A stretch of 64,000 nucleotides of DNA from Thermus thermophilus (GCF_019974155.1 NZ_AP025158.1:1240001-1304000); one strand, 5' to 3'; numbered from the stretch's first letter, positions 36,037 through 45,189 are shown. Notes: generated by a model not told the origin, from the sequence alone. Made by a program: numbers and translations.

Positions 36037-38534
36037 GCCCGGAAGCCCTCCTCGCCGGCCTCTTCCTCTACCTGGGCCTCCTCTTCCTCCTCGCCCGCCT
36101 GGGGGAAGAACGGGGAGGGCGCCTCTTCCAAAGCCCCTGGACCTACACCCTCTCCCTGGGGGTCTACGCCACCGCCTGGACCTTCTTCGGCAGCGCCGGC
36201 TGGGCCGCCACCTCGGGGCCCCTCTTCCTCACCATCTACCTGGGGCCCACCCTGGCCCTGGCCCTCTGGCCCCTTCTCCACCTGCGCCTTCTGCGCCTGG
36301 CCCGGGCCCACCGCCTCACCTCCTGGGCCGACTTCCTCTACCTGCGCTACGGCCGGGACCCCCTCTTGGGGGCGGTGGCCGCGGGGTTTCTCGTCCTCGG
36401 CCTCCTCCCCTACCTCGCCCTCCAGCTCAAGGCCATCGCCCAGGCCTTCCTCTTCCTGAGCGGGGAGGCGCGCCCCCTGGGGGACGTGGCCCTCTACACC
36501 GCCCTCCTCCTCGCCTTCTTCACCGTCCTCTTCGGCACCCGCCGCCTGGACCCCACGGAGCGGCACCGGGGCCTGGTCCTGGCCGTGGCCTTTGAAGGAG
36601 GGGTGAAGCTCTTCGCCATGCTGGCCCTGGGCCTTTACGCCCTCCTTGGGCACGGGACCGAGCCCTTCCGCGAGGCCGTCCGCCGGGGCCTTGACCCCCT
36701 CCTCCTCCCCCCCCAGGGCCTCGAGGGCCACCTGGCCTGGACGGGCCTCACCCTCCTCGCCCTCCTCGCCTTCCTCTTCCTCCCCCGGCAGTTCCACGTG
36801 GCCGTGGTGGAAAACACGGACGAGCGCCACCTGGCCCTGGCCTCCTGGGCCTTCCCCCTCTACCTCCTCCTTCTGAACTTGCCCATCCTGCCCCTGGCCC
36901 TCCTGGGCCGCCTGCACCACCCGGAGGTGCCCCCCGACCTCTACGTCCTCGCCGTGGCCCGGGAGGGCGGCGCGGCCCTGGCCTTCCTCGCCTTTTTGGG
37001 CGGGGTCTCGGCGGCCACGGCCATGGTGGTGGTGGAGACCCTCGCCCTCTCCATCCTCGTCTCCCACCACCTCCTCGCTCCCCTCCTCCTCCGACGCCAA
37101 GCCCTCGGGCGCCTCCTCCTCTTCCGGCGGGGGACGATCCTCGCCGTCCTCCTCCTCGCCTACCTCTACTTCCGCCTGGCGGGGGAGGCCTACGCCCTGG
37201 TGGGCATGGGGCTCATCTCCTTCGTGGCCGTGGCCCAGCTCGCCCCGGCGGGGCTCCTCGGCCTCTTCTGGCCGGGAAGCACCCGGGAAGGGGCCCTCGC
37301 GGGCCTTTTCGGGGGCATCCTGGTCTGGGCCTACACCCTCCTCCTGCCCGCCCTCGTCCGCTCCGGGTGGCTCCCCGAGGACCTCTTCGCCGCCCTGCCC
37401 TCCTTCCTCCACCCGGAGGGGCTTTTTGGGGTGCGGGGGCTTGACCCCGTGGTCCACGGCTTCCTGGCGAGCCTCCTCACGAACACGGGGCTCCACCTCC
37501 TCGTCTCCTTACGGCAACCCCCCTCCCCCCCGCCCTCCGGCCGGGCCGGGGAGGAGGAGGCCCTGGCCGACCTCCTGGAGAGGTTCCTGGGCCCCGAGGC
37601 CCGGGAAAGCCTGAGGGCCTACGCGAGGACCCTCAAGGGGCCCGACAAGGCGGAGCGCCTCGCCGAGCGGGCGGAGGCCCTCCTCGCCGGGGCCCTGGGG
37701 CCCGCCACCGCCCGCCTCCTCCTCCTCTCCGCCACCCGGGAGGTCCCCAGGGAGGCGGTGGAGGCGGCGGCCCGGGAGTCGCAACGGGTGCGGGCCTACG
37801 CCCAGGCCCTGGAGGCCGCCCAGCGCGAACTGGAGGCCGCCTACCGCCGCCTGGAGGAGATGGACCGCCTGAAGGACGAGTTCCTCGCCACCGTCTCCCA
37901 CGAGCTCAAGACCCCCCTCACCGCGGTGCGGGCCCTGGCGGAGATTCTGGCCCAGGGGGAGGTGGGGGAGGAGGAAAGGCGGCGCTTCACCGCCCTCCTC
38001 GCCCAGGAGGCGGCCCGCCTCTCCCGGCTCGTGGAGGAGATCCTGGCCTACACCCGCCTGGAGGCCCGCCCCGAGGAGCCCCCGGCCCCCGCGGACCTGG
38101 AGGCCCTGGCCCAGGAGGCCCTGGCCCTCTCGGAGCCCCTGGCCCGGGAGCGGGGCCTCCGCCTCGAGGCCCGGCTCCAGCCCCTCCGGGTCCAGACCCA
38201 CCGGGACCGGGCTCTCCAGGTCCTCCTCAACCTCCTCGCCAACGCCCTGCGCCACGCCCGAAGCCGGGTGGTCCTGGAGCTTCGCATGGAAGCGGGGGAG
38301 GCCCGCTTCCGCGTGGTGGACGACGGCCCCGGGGTCCCCGAGGCCCTGAGGGAACACATCTTCGCCCCCTTTCAGAGCTACGCCGGGGGGACGGGCCTGG
38401 GCCTCGCCATCGCCCGGAGGCTGGCGGAGGCCCTGGGCGGGCGGGTCTTTTTGGAAGACGGGGAAGGCGGGGTCTTCGTCTTCGCGTTACCCTTGGAGGG
38501 AGGCCATGGCCGAGGTGCTGATCGTGGACGATGA
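36033..38534 (+). CDS. Sensor histidine kinase with SSS-symporter-like membrane domain (CrbS/CbrA-like)
   Basis: An 833-residue kinase. Residues 1-510 are about 13 helices resembling the sodium/solute symporter fold (SLGVYATAWTFFGSAGWAA, LTSWADFLYLRYGRD). A coiled coil follows, then the kinase core: H-box SHELKTPL (His623), N-box NLLANALRHA, G1 DDGPGVP and G2 GTGLGLAIA. It matches CbrA/CrbS-type kinases that couple transport or sensing of small molecules to gene control. The 3' end overlaps the response-regulator gene by 29 nt. Confidence 0.88.
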   Translation: MSPEALLAGLFLYLGLLFLLARLGEERGGRLFQSPWTYTLSLGVYATAWTFFGSAGWAATSGPLFLTIYLGPTLALALWPLLHLRLLRLARAHRLTSWADFLYLRYGRDPLLGAVAAGFLVLGLLPYLALQLKAIAQAFLFLSGEARPLGDVALYTALLLAFFTVLFGTRRLDPTERHRGLVLAVAFEGGVKLFAMLALGLYALLGHGTEPFREAVRRGLDPLLLPPQGLEGHLAWTGLTLLALLAFLFLPRQFHVAVVENTDERHLALASWAFPLYLLLLNLPILPLALLGRLHHPEVPPDLYVLAVAREGGAALAFLAFLGGVSAATAMVVVETLALSILVSHHLLAPLLLRRQALGRLLLFRRGTILAVLLLAYLYFRLAGEAYALVGMGLISFVAVAQLAPAGLLGLFWPGSTREGALAGLFGGILVWAYTLLLPALVRSGWLPEDLFAALPSFLHPEGLFGVRGLDPVVHGFLASLLTNTGLHLLVSLRQPPSPPPSGRAGEEEALADLLERFLGPEARESLRAYARTLKGPDKAERLAERAEALLAGALGPATARLLLLSATREVPREAVEAAARESQRVRAYAQALEAAQRELEAAYRRLEEMDRLKDEFLATVSHELKTPLTAVRALAEILAQGEVGEEERRRFTALLAQEAARLSRLVEEILAYTRLEARPEEPPAPADLEALAQEALALSEPLARERGLRLEARLQPLRVQTHRDRALQVLLNLLANALRHARSRVVLELRMEAGEARFRVVDDGPGVPEALREHIFAPFQSYAGGTGLGLAIARRLAEALGGRVFLEDGEGGVFVFALPLEGGHGRGADRGR

Positions 38535-38868
38535 GGAAAGCATCCTGGTTCCCCTGGAGTTCCTCTTTCGCAAGGCCGGGCACCGGGTGGAGCTGGCGAG
38601 GACGGGGGAGGAGGCCCTAAGCCGCCTCGCCGAGAGGCCCTACGCCCTCGTGGTCCTGGACCTCATGCTCCCCGGGGTGGACGGGTTCCAGGTCCTCGAG
38701 GCCCTCAAAGCCCGCACCCCCGCCCCCAAAGTCCTGGTCCTCACCGCCAGAGGACGGGAGGCGGACCGGGCCAAGGCCAAGGCCTTGGGGGCGGACGCCT
38801 TCCTGGCCAAACCCTTCGGCGTCCAGGACCTCATGGCGGAGGCGCGCCGCCTCCTGGAGGAAGGATGA
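38506..38868 (+). CDS. Single-domain response regulator (CheY-like)
   Basis: A 120-residue receiver domain: acidic pair DD (8-9), phosphoacceptor Asp52 in VVLDLML, Thr80 in VLTAR and Lys102 in LAKPF. There is no output domain, unlike CrbR, which carries a LuxR-type helix-turn-helix. Its effect must go through a partner protein, possibly the next gene product, with which it is coupled by ATGA. Confidence 0.9.
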   Translation: MAEVLIVDDEESILVPLEFLFRKAGHRVELARTGEEALSRLAERPYALVVLDLMLPGVDGFQVLEALKARTPAPKVLVLTARGREADRAKAKALGADAFLAKPFGVQDLMAEARRLLEEG

Positions 38869-40739
38869 ACGCCCTCCGCTTCCTCGGCGCCCTCCTCCTC
38901 GGCCTCCTCCTGGTGGGGGGAAGCCTCGCCCTCGGCCTCTTCCTCCTCCTGGAGGGCAACCCCGAGGCCCAGGCCGCCCTTTGGGAAGCGGTGCGGGCCC
39001 GGCCCATGGTGCCCCTCTTCACCGGCCTCCTCCTCCTGGGGGCGCTTTCCCTCCTCCTCTACCCGCCCTTCCTGGGCTACCTGGCCTTGACCCGGGCCTT
39101 GGGGCAGGAAAGCGAGGTGCTCCTCGCCCACCCCGGGCACCGCCTCACCCCCCGGGGGCCTTGGGAACTGCGCCACCTGGCCCGGCTCATCAACCGGCTG
39201 GCGGAGGAAAAGGAAAGGCTGGAGCAAAGGCTTAAGGAGGAGGCGGCCCAGGCCAAGGACCTGGTGGAGGCGGAGCGGGAGCGCCTCGCCCGGGTCCTGG
39301 CCCAGCTTCCCCAGGGGGTGGTGCTTTCGGACGAGCGGGGGCTCGTCCTCCTCTACAACCCCAAGGCCCGGGCCCTTCTGGGCGAGGGGCTCGGGGTGGG
39401 GAAAAGCCTCTTCGGCCTCCTGGACCGGTCCCTCCTCCTCCACGCCCAGTCCCTGCCCCAGGCCGCCTTCCTGGTCCAGGGCCCCAAGGGGCCTTTGCGC
39501 CTGAAGGCGCGGGCCTTGGAGGAGGGGTTTCTCCTCCTCCTGGAGGAGGCCCTCCCCGAAGGGCCGAGCCGGGAGCGGCTCCACCGCCTCAAGGACAAGG
39601 CGGCGGGGGTCCGGGCCCTGGTGGAGGTGCTGGAAAGGGAGGCCTCCGGGGAGGCGAAGCGGCTTCTCCAGGTGGCCCGGGAGGCCCTGGACGAGATCCA
39701 AGGCCTCCTCCAGGACCTCACCCCAAGCCCCCACGAGGAGGTGCTGGCCCAGGACCTCCTCCGCCTTTTGGCGGGCCGCCTGGAGGCGCGGCTCGCCCTC
39801 ACCCCCGGGTGGACCCTGGAGCCGGAGGCGGAAGGGCTTCTCGTCCAGGCGGACACCTTCGCCCTGGCGGAGGGGCTCGCCAAGACCTTGGAGGGCACGG
39901 AGGAGGTCTTCCTCCGGGGAGGAGCCGAGGGGGAGGGGCTCTTCCGGCTCACCGTCCTCCTCCCCCGGGAAGCCCCCAGGCCCCACCCCCTCCTCGCCGA
40001 GGCCGCCGAGGCCACGGGAAGCCTTTGGCGGGAGGGAAACCGGCTCGTCCTCCTCCTCCCCGCCCGCAAAGCGCCCTCCGAGGCCCTAAAAGAGACCCCC
40101 GCCCCCAGGGCCCTGGTCTACGACCTCACCCTCCTCCAGGTGCCGCCGGGCCTGGAGGACGTCCCCCTGGACCAGCTCCTCTACACCGCCTTTGACCTGG
40201 AAACCACGGGCCTGGACCCCGAGCAAGACGCCGTGGTGGCCCTCGGCGGGGTCCATGTCCTGGGCCGGAGGGTCCTGCGGCAGGAGGCGTTTGAGGCCCT
40301 GGTGAACCCGGGGCGCCCCATCTCCCCCGCGGCCACGGCGGTCCACGGCCTCACGGCGGAGATGCTCCGGGACAAGCCCCCCTTGGAGGCGGTCCTCCCC
40401 GCCTTCCGCGCCTTCGTCCAGGACACGGTGCTCGTGGCCCACAACGGGGCCTTTGACCTGGCCTTCCTGCGCCGGGCGGGCCTGGACCAGCCCCCGCTCC
40501 TGGACACCCTCCTCCTCGCCCAGCTCCTCTTCCCCGACCTCAAGGACTACCGCCTCGAGGCCCTGGCCCACCGCTTCGGCGTCCCCGCCACCGGGCGGCA
40601 CACCGCCCTGGGCGACGCCCTGATGACGGCGGAGGTCTTCGTGAGGATGCAGCCCCTCCTCTTTGAGCGGGGGCTTAAGCGGCTATGGGACGTGGTGGAA
40701 GCCTGCCGCCGCCTCCCCTTGGCCCGGCTCAGGTACTGA
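38865..40739 (+). CDS. Membrane-anchored PAS/kinase-remnant protein fused to DnaQ-type 3'-5' exonuclease
   Basis: A 624-residue fusion. Two helices lie within 1-70, then a HAMP/coiled-coil-like stretch (about 80-145), a PAS-like fold (about 145-230, GVVLSDERGLVLLYNPKARALLG) and a region resembling a histidine-kinase dimerisation and ATPase core without its motifs (about 235-410). From 435 it is a DEDDh exonuclease: FDLETTGLD (Asp444, Glu446), AHNGAFDLAFL and RHTALGDALMTAE. It is coupled to the response regulator (ATGA) and ends 11 nt inside convergent purD. DnaQ-like proteins recur near such symporters, but the nucleic-acid or nucleotide target is unknown. Confidence 0.78.
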   Translation: MNALRFLGALLLGLLLVGGSLALGLFLLLEGNPEAQAALWEAVRARPMVPLFTGLLLLGALSLLLYPPFLGYLALTRALGQESEVLLAHPGHRLTPRGPWELRHLARLINRLAEEKERLEQRLKEEAAQAKDLVEAERERLARVLAQLPQGVVLSDERGLVLLYNPKARALLGEGLGVGKSLFGLLDRSLLLHAQSLPQAAFLVQGPKGPLRLKARALEEGFLLLLEEALPEGPSRERLHRLKDKAAGVRALVEVLEREASGEAKRLLQVAREALDEIQGLLQDLTPSPHEEVLAQDLLRLLAGRLEARLALTPGWTLEPEAEGLLVQADTFALAEGLAKTLEGTEEVFLRGGAEGEGLFRLTVLLPREAPRPHPLLAEAAEATGSLWREGNRLVLLLPARKAPSEALKETPAPRALVYDLTLLQVPPGLEDVPLDQLLYTAFDLETTGLDPEQDAVVALGGVHVLGRRVLRQEAFEALVNPGRPISPAATAVHGLTAEMLRDKPPLEAVLPAFRAFVQDTVLVAHNGAFDLAFLRRAGLDQPPLLDTLLLAQLLFPDLKDYRLEALAHRFGVPATGRHTALGDALMTAEVFVRMQPLLFERGLKRLWDVVEACRRLPLARLRY

Positions 40740-41982
40740 GCCGGGCGAGGGCCCTTCGGCCGATGTCCCTCCGGTACACCGCCCCGGGAAAGCCCACCTG
40801 GGGGATGTAGGCGTAAGCCCGCTCCAGGGCCTCTTTGAGGTCCCTCCCCAGGCCCACCACGTTCAAGACCCGCCCCCCGGCGCTCACCAGGCGCCCCCCT
40901 TCCCGCCGCGTCCCCGCGTGGAAGACCAAGACCCCTTGCGGGGGCTCGGGGACGTGGAGGGGGATCCCCTTCCTGGGGCTTTCGGGGTAGCCCGGGGCGG
41001 CGAGGACCACGCAGGCCGAAGCCCCTTCCCTCCAGGAAAGCTTCGTCCCCGCAAGCCTTCCCTCGGCGACCTTCAGGGCAAGCTCCACGAGGTCGCCCTC
41101 CAGAAGGGGCAGAACCGCCTGGGCCTCGGGGTCGCCGAAGCGGGCGTTGAACTCCAGGACCTTGGGGCCTTCCCGGGTGAGCATGAGGCCGGCGTAGACC
41201 ACCCCCCGGTAGACCACCCCCTCCGCCCGGAGGCCCCGGAGGAGGGGCTTAAGGATCTCCTCCTCCACCCGCCTTAGGGTGGCCTCGTCCATGGGGTAAG
41301 GGGCCACGGCCCCCATCCCCCCCGTCATGGGGCCCTGGTCCCCCTCCAAAAGGCGCTTGTGGTCTTGGGAAGGGAGGAGGGGAAGGACGGTCTTTCCGTC
41401 GGTGAGGGCGAGGACCGTGGCCTCCTCCCCCTCCAGGTACTCCTCTATGACCACCTCCCCCCCCTCGGCCCGGTTCAGGATGTTGGCCACGGCCTGCTTG
41501 GCCTGGTGCAGGTCAAAGGCCACCGTAACCCCCTTCCCCGCGGCGAGCCCCGAGTCCTTGACCACCACGGGCACCCCCACCTCCTCCAGGTACGCCAGGG
41601 CCTCCAGGGGCTCCCGGAAGACCCGGTAGCGGGCCGTGGGGATGCCGTAGCGCTCCATGAGGCCCTTGGCGAAGGCCTTGGAGCCCTCAATCATGGCCGC
41701 CTTCTGTGTGGGGCCGAAAAGCAAAAGCCCCCGGGCCTGGAAGGCGTCGGCGATCCCCTCCACCAGGGGGGCTTCCGGGCCCACCAGGGTGAGGTCTATG
41801 CCTTCGGCGAGGGCCCAGTCCGCCAGGGCCTCCACGTCCCCGTTCCAGGGGACGAGCTCGGCCAGGGCCTCCATCCCGGCGTTTCCGGGGGCGGCGTAAA
41901 GCCGCTTCACCTTTGGGCTTTGGGCCGCCTTCCAAAGGAGGGCGTGCTCCCGCCCCCCGCTGCCCACCACGAGGACCTTCAT
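40729..41982 (-). CDS. purD: Phosphoribosylamine-glycine ligase (GAR synthetase)
   Basis: Second step of purine synthesis, an ATP-grasp enzyme joining phosphoribosylamine and glycine. It is 417 residues, a normal length. It begins KVLVVGSGGREHALLWKA and contains LLPSQDHKRLLEGDQGPMTGG and VLEFNARFGDPEAQ, all diagnostic. ATG 41982 overlaps the purN stop as ATGA. An open frame runs further upstream but lacks PurD character. The 3' end overlaps the convergent exonuclease gene by 11 nt. Confidence 0.96.
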   Translation of the reverse strand: MKVLVVGSGGREHALLWKAAQSPKVKRLYAAPGNAGMEALAELVPWNGDVEALADWALAEGIDLTLVGPEAPLVEGIADAFQARGLLLFGPTQKAAMIEGSKAFAKGLMERYGIPTARYRVFREPLEALAYLEEVGVPVVVKDSGLAAGKGVTVAFDLHQAKQAVANILNRAEGGEVVIEEYLEGEEATVLALTDGKTVLPLLPSQDHKRLLEGDQGPMTGGMGAVAPYPMDEATLRRVEEEILKPLLRGLRAEGVVYRGVVYAGLMLTREGPKVLEFNARFGDPEAQAVLPLLEGDLVELALKVAEGRLAGTKLSWREGASACVVLAAPGYPESPRKGIPLHVPEPPQGVLVFHAGTRREGGRLVSAGGRVLNVVGLGRDLKEALERAYAYIPQVGFPGAVYRRDIGRRALARLST

Positions 41983-42866
41983 GGTGAGGATTCTACCTGC
42001 AACGCCTCCTCCACCCGGGCCCGAACCTCCCCGGGAAGCCCCGCCACCTCCTCCAGGAGGACGGGGCTGGGCCCGGCGAGGAGGTGGGCGGCGAGGAAGG
42101 CGCCCCGGCCCCACTCCCCCCCTTGGCCCAAAAAGGCGGGGCCCACCAGCGCCTCCCGCCCCCAGGCGCGAAGGAGGGCCCAGGCCCTGAGGTAGAGGGG
42201 CTTTTCCCGCGGGGAGAGGGCCAGGAAGGCCCCCGCCGCCTCCCGCCCGAGCCGGGCCTCGAGGTCCGGGGGCGGGGGGAAGGCGAGCCCCCGGAGGAGG
42301 AGGCGGACGGCCTTGGGGTAAAGCCGGTGCTCCAGGCGGAGGACGCGGGCCTCCAGGGTCTCCGGCGTGTCCCCGGGGAGGACGGGTACCCGCCCCTGGA
42401 GGAGGATGGGCCCCGTGTCCATCCCCTGGTCCACGAAGTGAACGGTGGAGCCCGTCTCCCTTTCCCCCGCCTCCAGGACCCGCCGGTGCACGTGAAGCCC
42501 CGGGTAGTCGGGGAGGAGGGAGGGGTGGACGTTGAGGAGGCGGCCGTACCAGGGCTCCACGAACCGGGGGGAGAGGAGGCGCATGAAGCCCGCGAGGAGG
42601 ACGAGGTCCACCCTCCTCTCCGCCAAAAGCCCCAAGGCCTCCTCCTCAAAGGCCCGCCGCCCCCGCCAGGGGAGGGCCACCGCCTCCACCCCCCGCCTCC
42701 TCGCCCGCTCCAGGGCGAAGGCCTCGGGGTTATCGGAGAGGACCAGGACCACCTCCCCCAAGGGGTGCCCCTTGGGGAAGGCCTGGAGGAGGGCCTCGAG
42801 GTTCGTCCCCCGCCCGGAGGCGAAGACGGCCATCCGAGCGGGCCGCCCCAAGGGAAAGGGCGTCAC
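41979..42866 (-). CDS. purN: Phosphoribosylglycinamide formyltransferase with C-terminal extension
   Basis: Third step of purine synthesis: transfers formyl from 10-formyl-THF to GAR. Catalytic features are ASGRGTNLEALL near the N-terminus, LAGFMRLL, NVHPSLLP (catalytic Asn-His) and HFVDQGMDTGPI (catalytic Asp). The enzyme core ends near residue 195, but the protein is 295 residues. The extra ~100 residues are helical and unrecognised. GTG 42866 directly follows the MBL stop; ATG 42833 would remove 11 N-terminal residues and is also plausible. Confidence 0.9.
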   Translation of the reverse strand: MTPFPLGRPARMAVFASGRGTNLEALLQAFPKGHPLGEVVLVLSDNPEAFALERARRRGVEAVALPWRGRRAFEEEALGLLAERRVDLVLLAGFMRLLSPRFVEPWYGRLLNVHPSLLPDYPGLHVHRRVLEAGERETGSTVHFVDQGMDTGPILLQGRVPVLPGDTPETLEARVLRLEHRLYPKAVRLLLRGLAFPPPPDLEARLGREAAGAFLALSPREKPLYLRAWALLRAWGREALVGPAFLGQGGEWGRGAFLAAHLLAGPSPVLLEEVAGLPGEVRARVEEALQVESSP

Positions 42867-43763
42867 CTAACCCTCCAAAGCCTCCGGGTGGTGCTTCCGC
42901 CAGTAGCGCACGAGGCCCTGGAGGTTCATGAAGGGGGGGTCGGCGAGGGCGTAGAGGCGCATGCCCGCCTCGTCCACCCCGGCCCCCCTAAGGCCCTCGT
43001 GCCAGTAGGCCTCAAAGCGCCGGACCATCTCCTCCTCGGAAAGCCCTTCCTTCAGGCGGTGCAGCACCCAGCCCGCCCAGGCCTCCAGGGTCTCCCTGAG
43101 GGCTTGGAGGTGGGCCTCCACGTCCTCGTAGGGGCCGAAGTGGGTGAGGTAGAGGGCCTTGGGCCGCAGGGCGAGGAGGCGGTCCAAGGAGGCGTACCAG
43201 CTTTCCAGGTGGATGTCGGGGGGCGGGGTAGGGGGGAGGACCGGCCCGGGGGCGATGCGCACCCCGGCGATGTCCCCGGTGAAGACGAGGTCCCCCACCC
43301 GGTAGGCGTGGTGGTGGGAAGCGTGCCCCAGCGTCTCCACCGCCTGGACCTCGAGGCCGCCCAGGGCCACCACCTCCCCGTCGGCGAGGGGCCGCACCCG
43401 CTCCTCCGGGATCCCCCGGACCTCGCCCCAGAGGGCCTTGAGCCCGTCCCCGTAGATCCTTTCCGCCGAGGCGAGGAGCCGGGAGGGGTCCACGAGGTGG
43501 GGGGCGCCCCTGGGGTGGACGTAGACCGTGGCCCCAAGCTCCGCCAGGCGCCAGGCCGCCCCCGCGTGGTCCAGGTGGATGTGGGTCACGAAGACGTGGC
43601 GCACCTCCTCGGGGGCCACCCCCTCCGCCCGCAGGGCCTCCACGAGCCGCGGGTAGCAGCTTTCCGGCCCCGTCTCCACGAGGACGGGCCCCTCCCCGGA
43701 GTCCAGGAGGAAGCTCGCGATAACGCGCTCCGCTCCCTGGAAGTGGAGGTCCAAGACCTTCAC
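42867..43763 (-). CDS. MBL-fold metallo-hydrolase
   Basis: A 298-residue metallo-beta-lactamase-fold hydrolase with [14 protein letters not shown] (HxHxDH), [23 protein letters not shown] and [10 protein letters not shown] supplying the metal ligands. A helical C-terminal third (about 215-298) follows. GTG 43763 overlaps the upstream stop as GTGA. It sits between the FAH-family gene and purN, with no gaps, so it is co-expressed with purine genes, but the substrate is unknown. Confidence 0.8.
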   Translation of the reverse strand: MKVLDLHFQGAERVIASFLLDSGEGPVLVETGPESCYPRLVEALRAEGVAPEEVRHVFVTHIHLDHAGAAWRLAELGATVYVHPRGAPHLVDPSRLLASAERIYGDGLKALWGEVRGIPEERVRPLADGEVVALGGLEVQAVETLGHASHHHAYRVGDLVFTGDIAGVRIAPGPVLPPTPPPDIHLESWYASLDRLLALRPKALYLTHFGPYEDVEAHLQALRETLEAWAGWVLHRLKEGLSEEEMVRRFEAYWHEGLRGAGVDEAGMRLYALADPPFMNLQGLVRYWRKHHPEALEG

Positions 43764-44554
43764 CACGGCCTCTCCTCCTTGGGCCCGATGAGGGTGAAGA
43801 GGGTCCCCACGCCCTCCACGGCCACCTCCAACCGGTCCCCGGGCCTCAGGGCCCCCACGCCCTCGGGGGTCCCGGTGAGGACCACGTCCAAAGGCTCCAG
43901 GGTCATGAAGCCCGAGATGTAGGCGAGGATCTCGGCCACGCTGAAGATCATCTGGGAGGTGTGCCCCTCCTGGCGGAGCTCCCCGTTCACGTAGGTGCGG
44001 ATCCAGGTGTTCTGGGGGTCCAGATCGGTTTCCAGCCAGGGGCCCAAGGGGAGGAACTTGTCGGCGCTCTTGGCCCGGACCCACTGGAGGTCCTTCTTCT
44101 GCACGTCCCGGGCGGTGATGTCCACGGCGATGGTGTAGCCCAGGACGTGGTCCAGGGCCTTCTCCGGAGGAACACGGCGCATCCTATCCCCCACGACCAC
44201 GGCAAGCTCCCCCTCGTAGTGGAGCTCCTGTGTGAAAAAGGGGTAGGGGACGGGCTCGGCGGTGCCCCACGGGTCCCTGGGGTTCCCGGGCCGGGCCAGG
44301 GCGTTGGGCCCCTTGAGGAAGAGGCCGGGCTCCTTGGGCAGGTCCTCCCCGAAGTCGTGCCCCATCTCCCGGATGTGCTCCCGGTAGTTCCGCCCTACGC
44401 AGACGATCTTGGTGGGCGTGGCCGGGGGCAGCAGGGTGACGGAGGCCAGGTCGTACCGCCTTCCCGTGGGGTTCCCCCCGGGGCCGTCCGTCTCCAGGAC
44501 GAGCTCGCCCTCGAGGACCCCCCACCTCCCCTCGTTGAAGCGCAGGATCTTCAT
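43760..44554 (-). CDS. Fumarylacetoacetate hydrolase (FAH)-family protein
   Basis: A 264-residue FAH-fold enzyme. Signatures: [25 protein letters not shown], the acidic metal site [12 protein letters not shown] (ExE type), [14 protein letters not shown] and [14 protein letters not shown]. The family includes oxaloacetate decarboxylases, acylpyruvases and aromatic ring-fission hydrolases; which one cannot be told. It is coupled to the downstream MBL gene and lies 9 nt after plsY. Confidence 0.85.
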   Translation of the reverse strand: MKILRFNEGRWGVLEGELVLETDGPGGNPTGRRYDLASVTLLPPATPTKIVCVGRNYREHIREMGHDFGEDLPKEPGLFLKGPNALARPGNPRDPWGTAEPVPYPFFTQELHYEGELAVVVGDRMRRVPPEKALDHVLGYTIAVDITARDVQKKDLQWVRAKSADKFLPLGPWLETDLDPQNTWIRTYVNGELRQEGHTSQMIFSVAEILAYISGFMTLEPLDVVLTGTPEGVGALRPGDRLEVAVEGVGTLFTLIGPKEERPW

Positions 44555-44563
44555 GCCCCTAAG

Positions 44564-45097
44564 CTACCACCTGCCCGCCAGGATTTGCAGGCCCCGGAGG
44601 AGGACGACCCCCGCCACGAGAAGCGCCCCAAGCCTCGCCTCCCCGGAGAGGGTGTAGACGAGGAGGAGGTAGCCGAAGATGGCCCCAAAGGGGATGGGGT
44701 AGATCCCCTTGCGCCGCCTCCCCCAGAAGAGGAGGTGGTAAAGCCCCGCCACAACAAGGCCGAAGAGGGCGGCCCAGAAGGTCTCCGCTGGCCGCCAGAC
44801 GAGGAAGAAGCCGAGGGAGGGGGCGATGCCGCCGCCGCCCCTAAAGCGGAAGAAAACGGGCCAGGTGTGTCCGGCCACGAGCAAGGCCCCGGCCCAGGGA
44901 AGGTAGGCCTCCGGGGTCAAAAGGGCCACCAGCGCCCCCTTGCCCAGGTCAAAGGCCACCGCGAGGAGGGCCGCCCAGGGCCCCTTCCTCCGGAAGACCC
45001 CCGAGCCCCCGGGGAGGTCCTTTCCCCGCACCTCCGGGAAGAAGAGGAGCCCGGCCACCAAGGAGCCCACGAGGTAGGCGAAAACCAGGTAGGCCAC
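44564..45097 (-). CDS. PlsY-like glycerol-3-phosphate acyltransferase, divergent active site
   Basis: A 177-residue protein with about five helices and the PlsY scaffold (FAYLVGSLVAGLLFF, AFDLGKGALVALL, GHTWPVFFRFRGGGG). Canonical PlsY uses acyl-phosphate and has GSGNxGATN and GGKGVAT motifs. Here these read GGSGVFRRKGP and GGGGIAPS, so the motif Asn, Lys and Thr are missing. It may have altered specificity or be inactive. GTG 45097 follows TAAGAT plus 6 nt on the minus strand (leaderless). It heads the plsY-FAH-MBL-purN-purD unit. Confidence 0.72.
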   Translation of the reverse strand: MAYLVFAYLVGSLVAGLLFFPEVRGKDLPGGSGVFRRKGPWAALLAVAFDLGKGALVALLTPEAYLPWAGALLVAGHTWPVFFRFRGGGGIAPSLGFFLVWRPAETFWAALFGLVVAGLYHLLFWGRRRKGIYPIPFGAIFGYLLLVYTLSGEARLGALLVAGVVLLRGLQILAGRW

Positions 45098-45117
45098 GGG
45101 AGGATCTTACCAGGGCC

Positions 45118-45178
45118 TTGCCCCCTTGGGCGGGGTGGCCTATGCTAGGAAGTGGAAGTTTCCGTGAATCGCTTCCAC
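45118..45178 (+). promoter_or_regulatory. Promoter and operator of the LacI-family gene
   Basis: TTGCCC (45118-45123), 17-bp spacer, TATGCT (45141-45146). Downstream of the start point is TGAATCGCTTCCA (45165-45177), close to the LacI/CcpA consensus TGnAAnCGnTTnCA, plus a longer inverted repeat GTGGAAG (45152-45158) / CTTCCAC (45172-45178). Binding here would block elongation, so autoregulation is likely. Confidence 0.7.
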
Positions 45179-45189
45179 CCGAGGGAACG

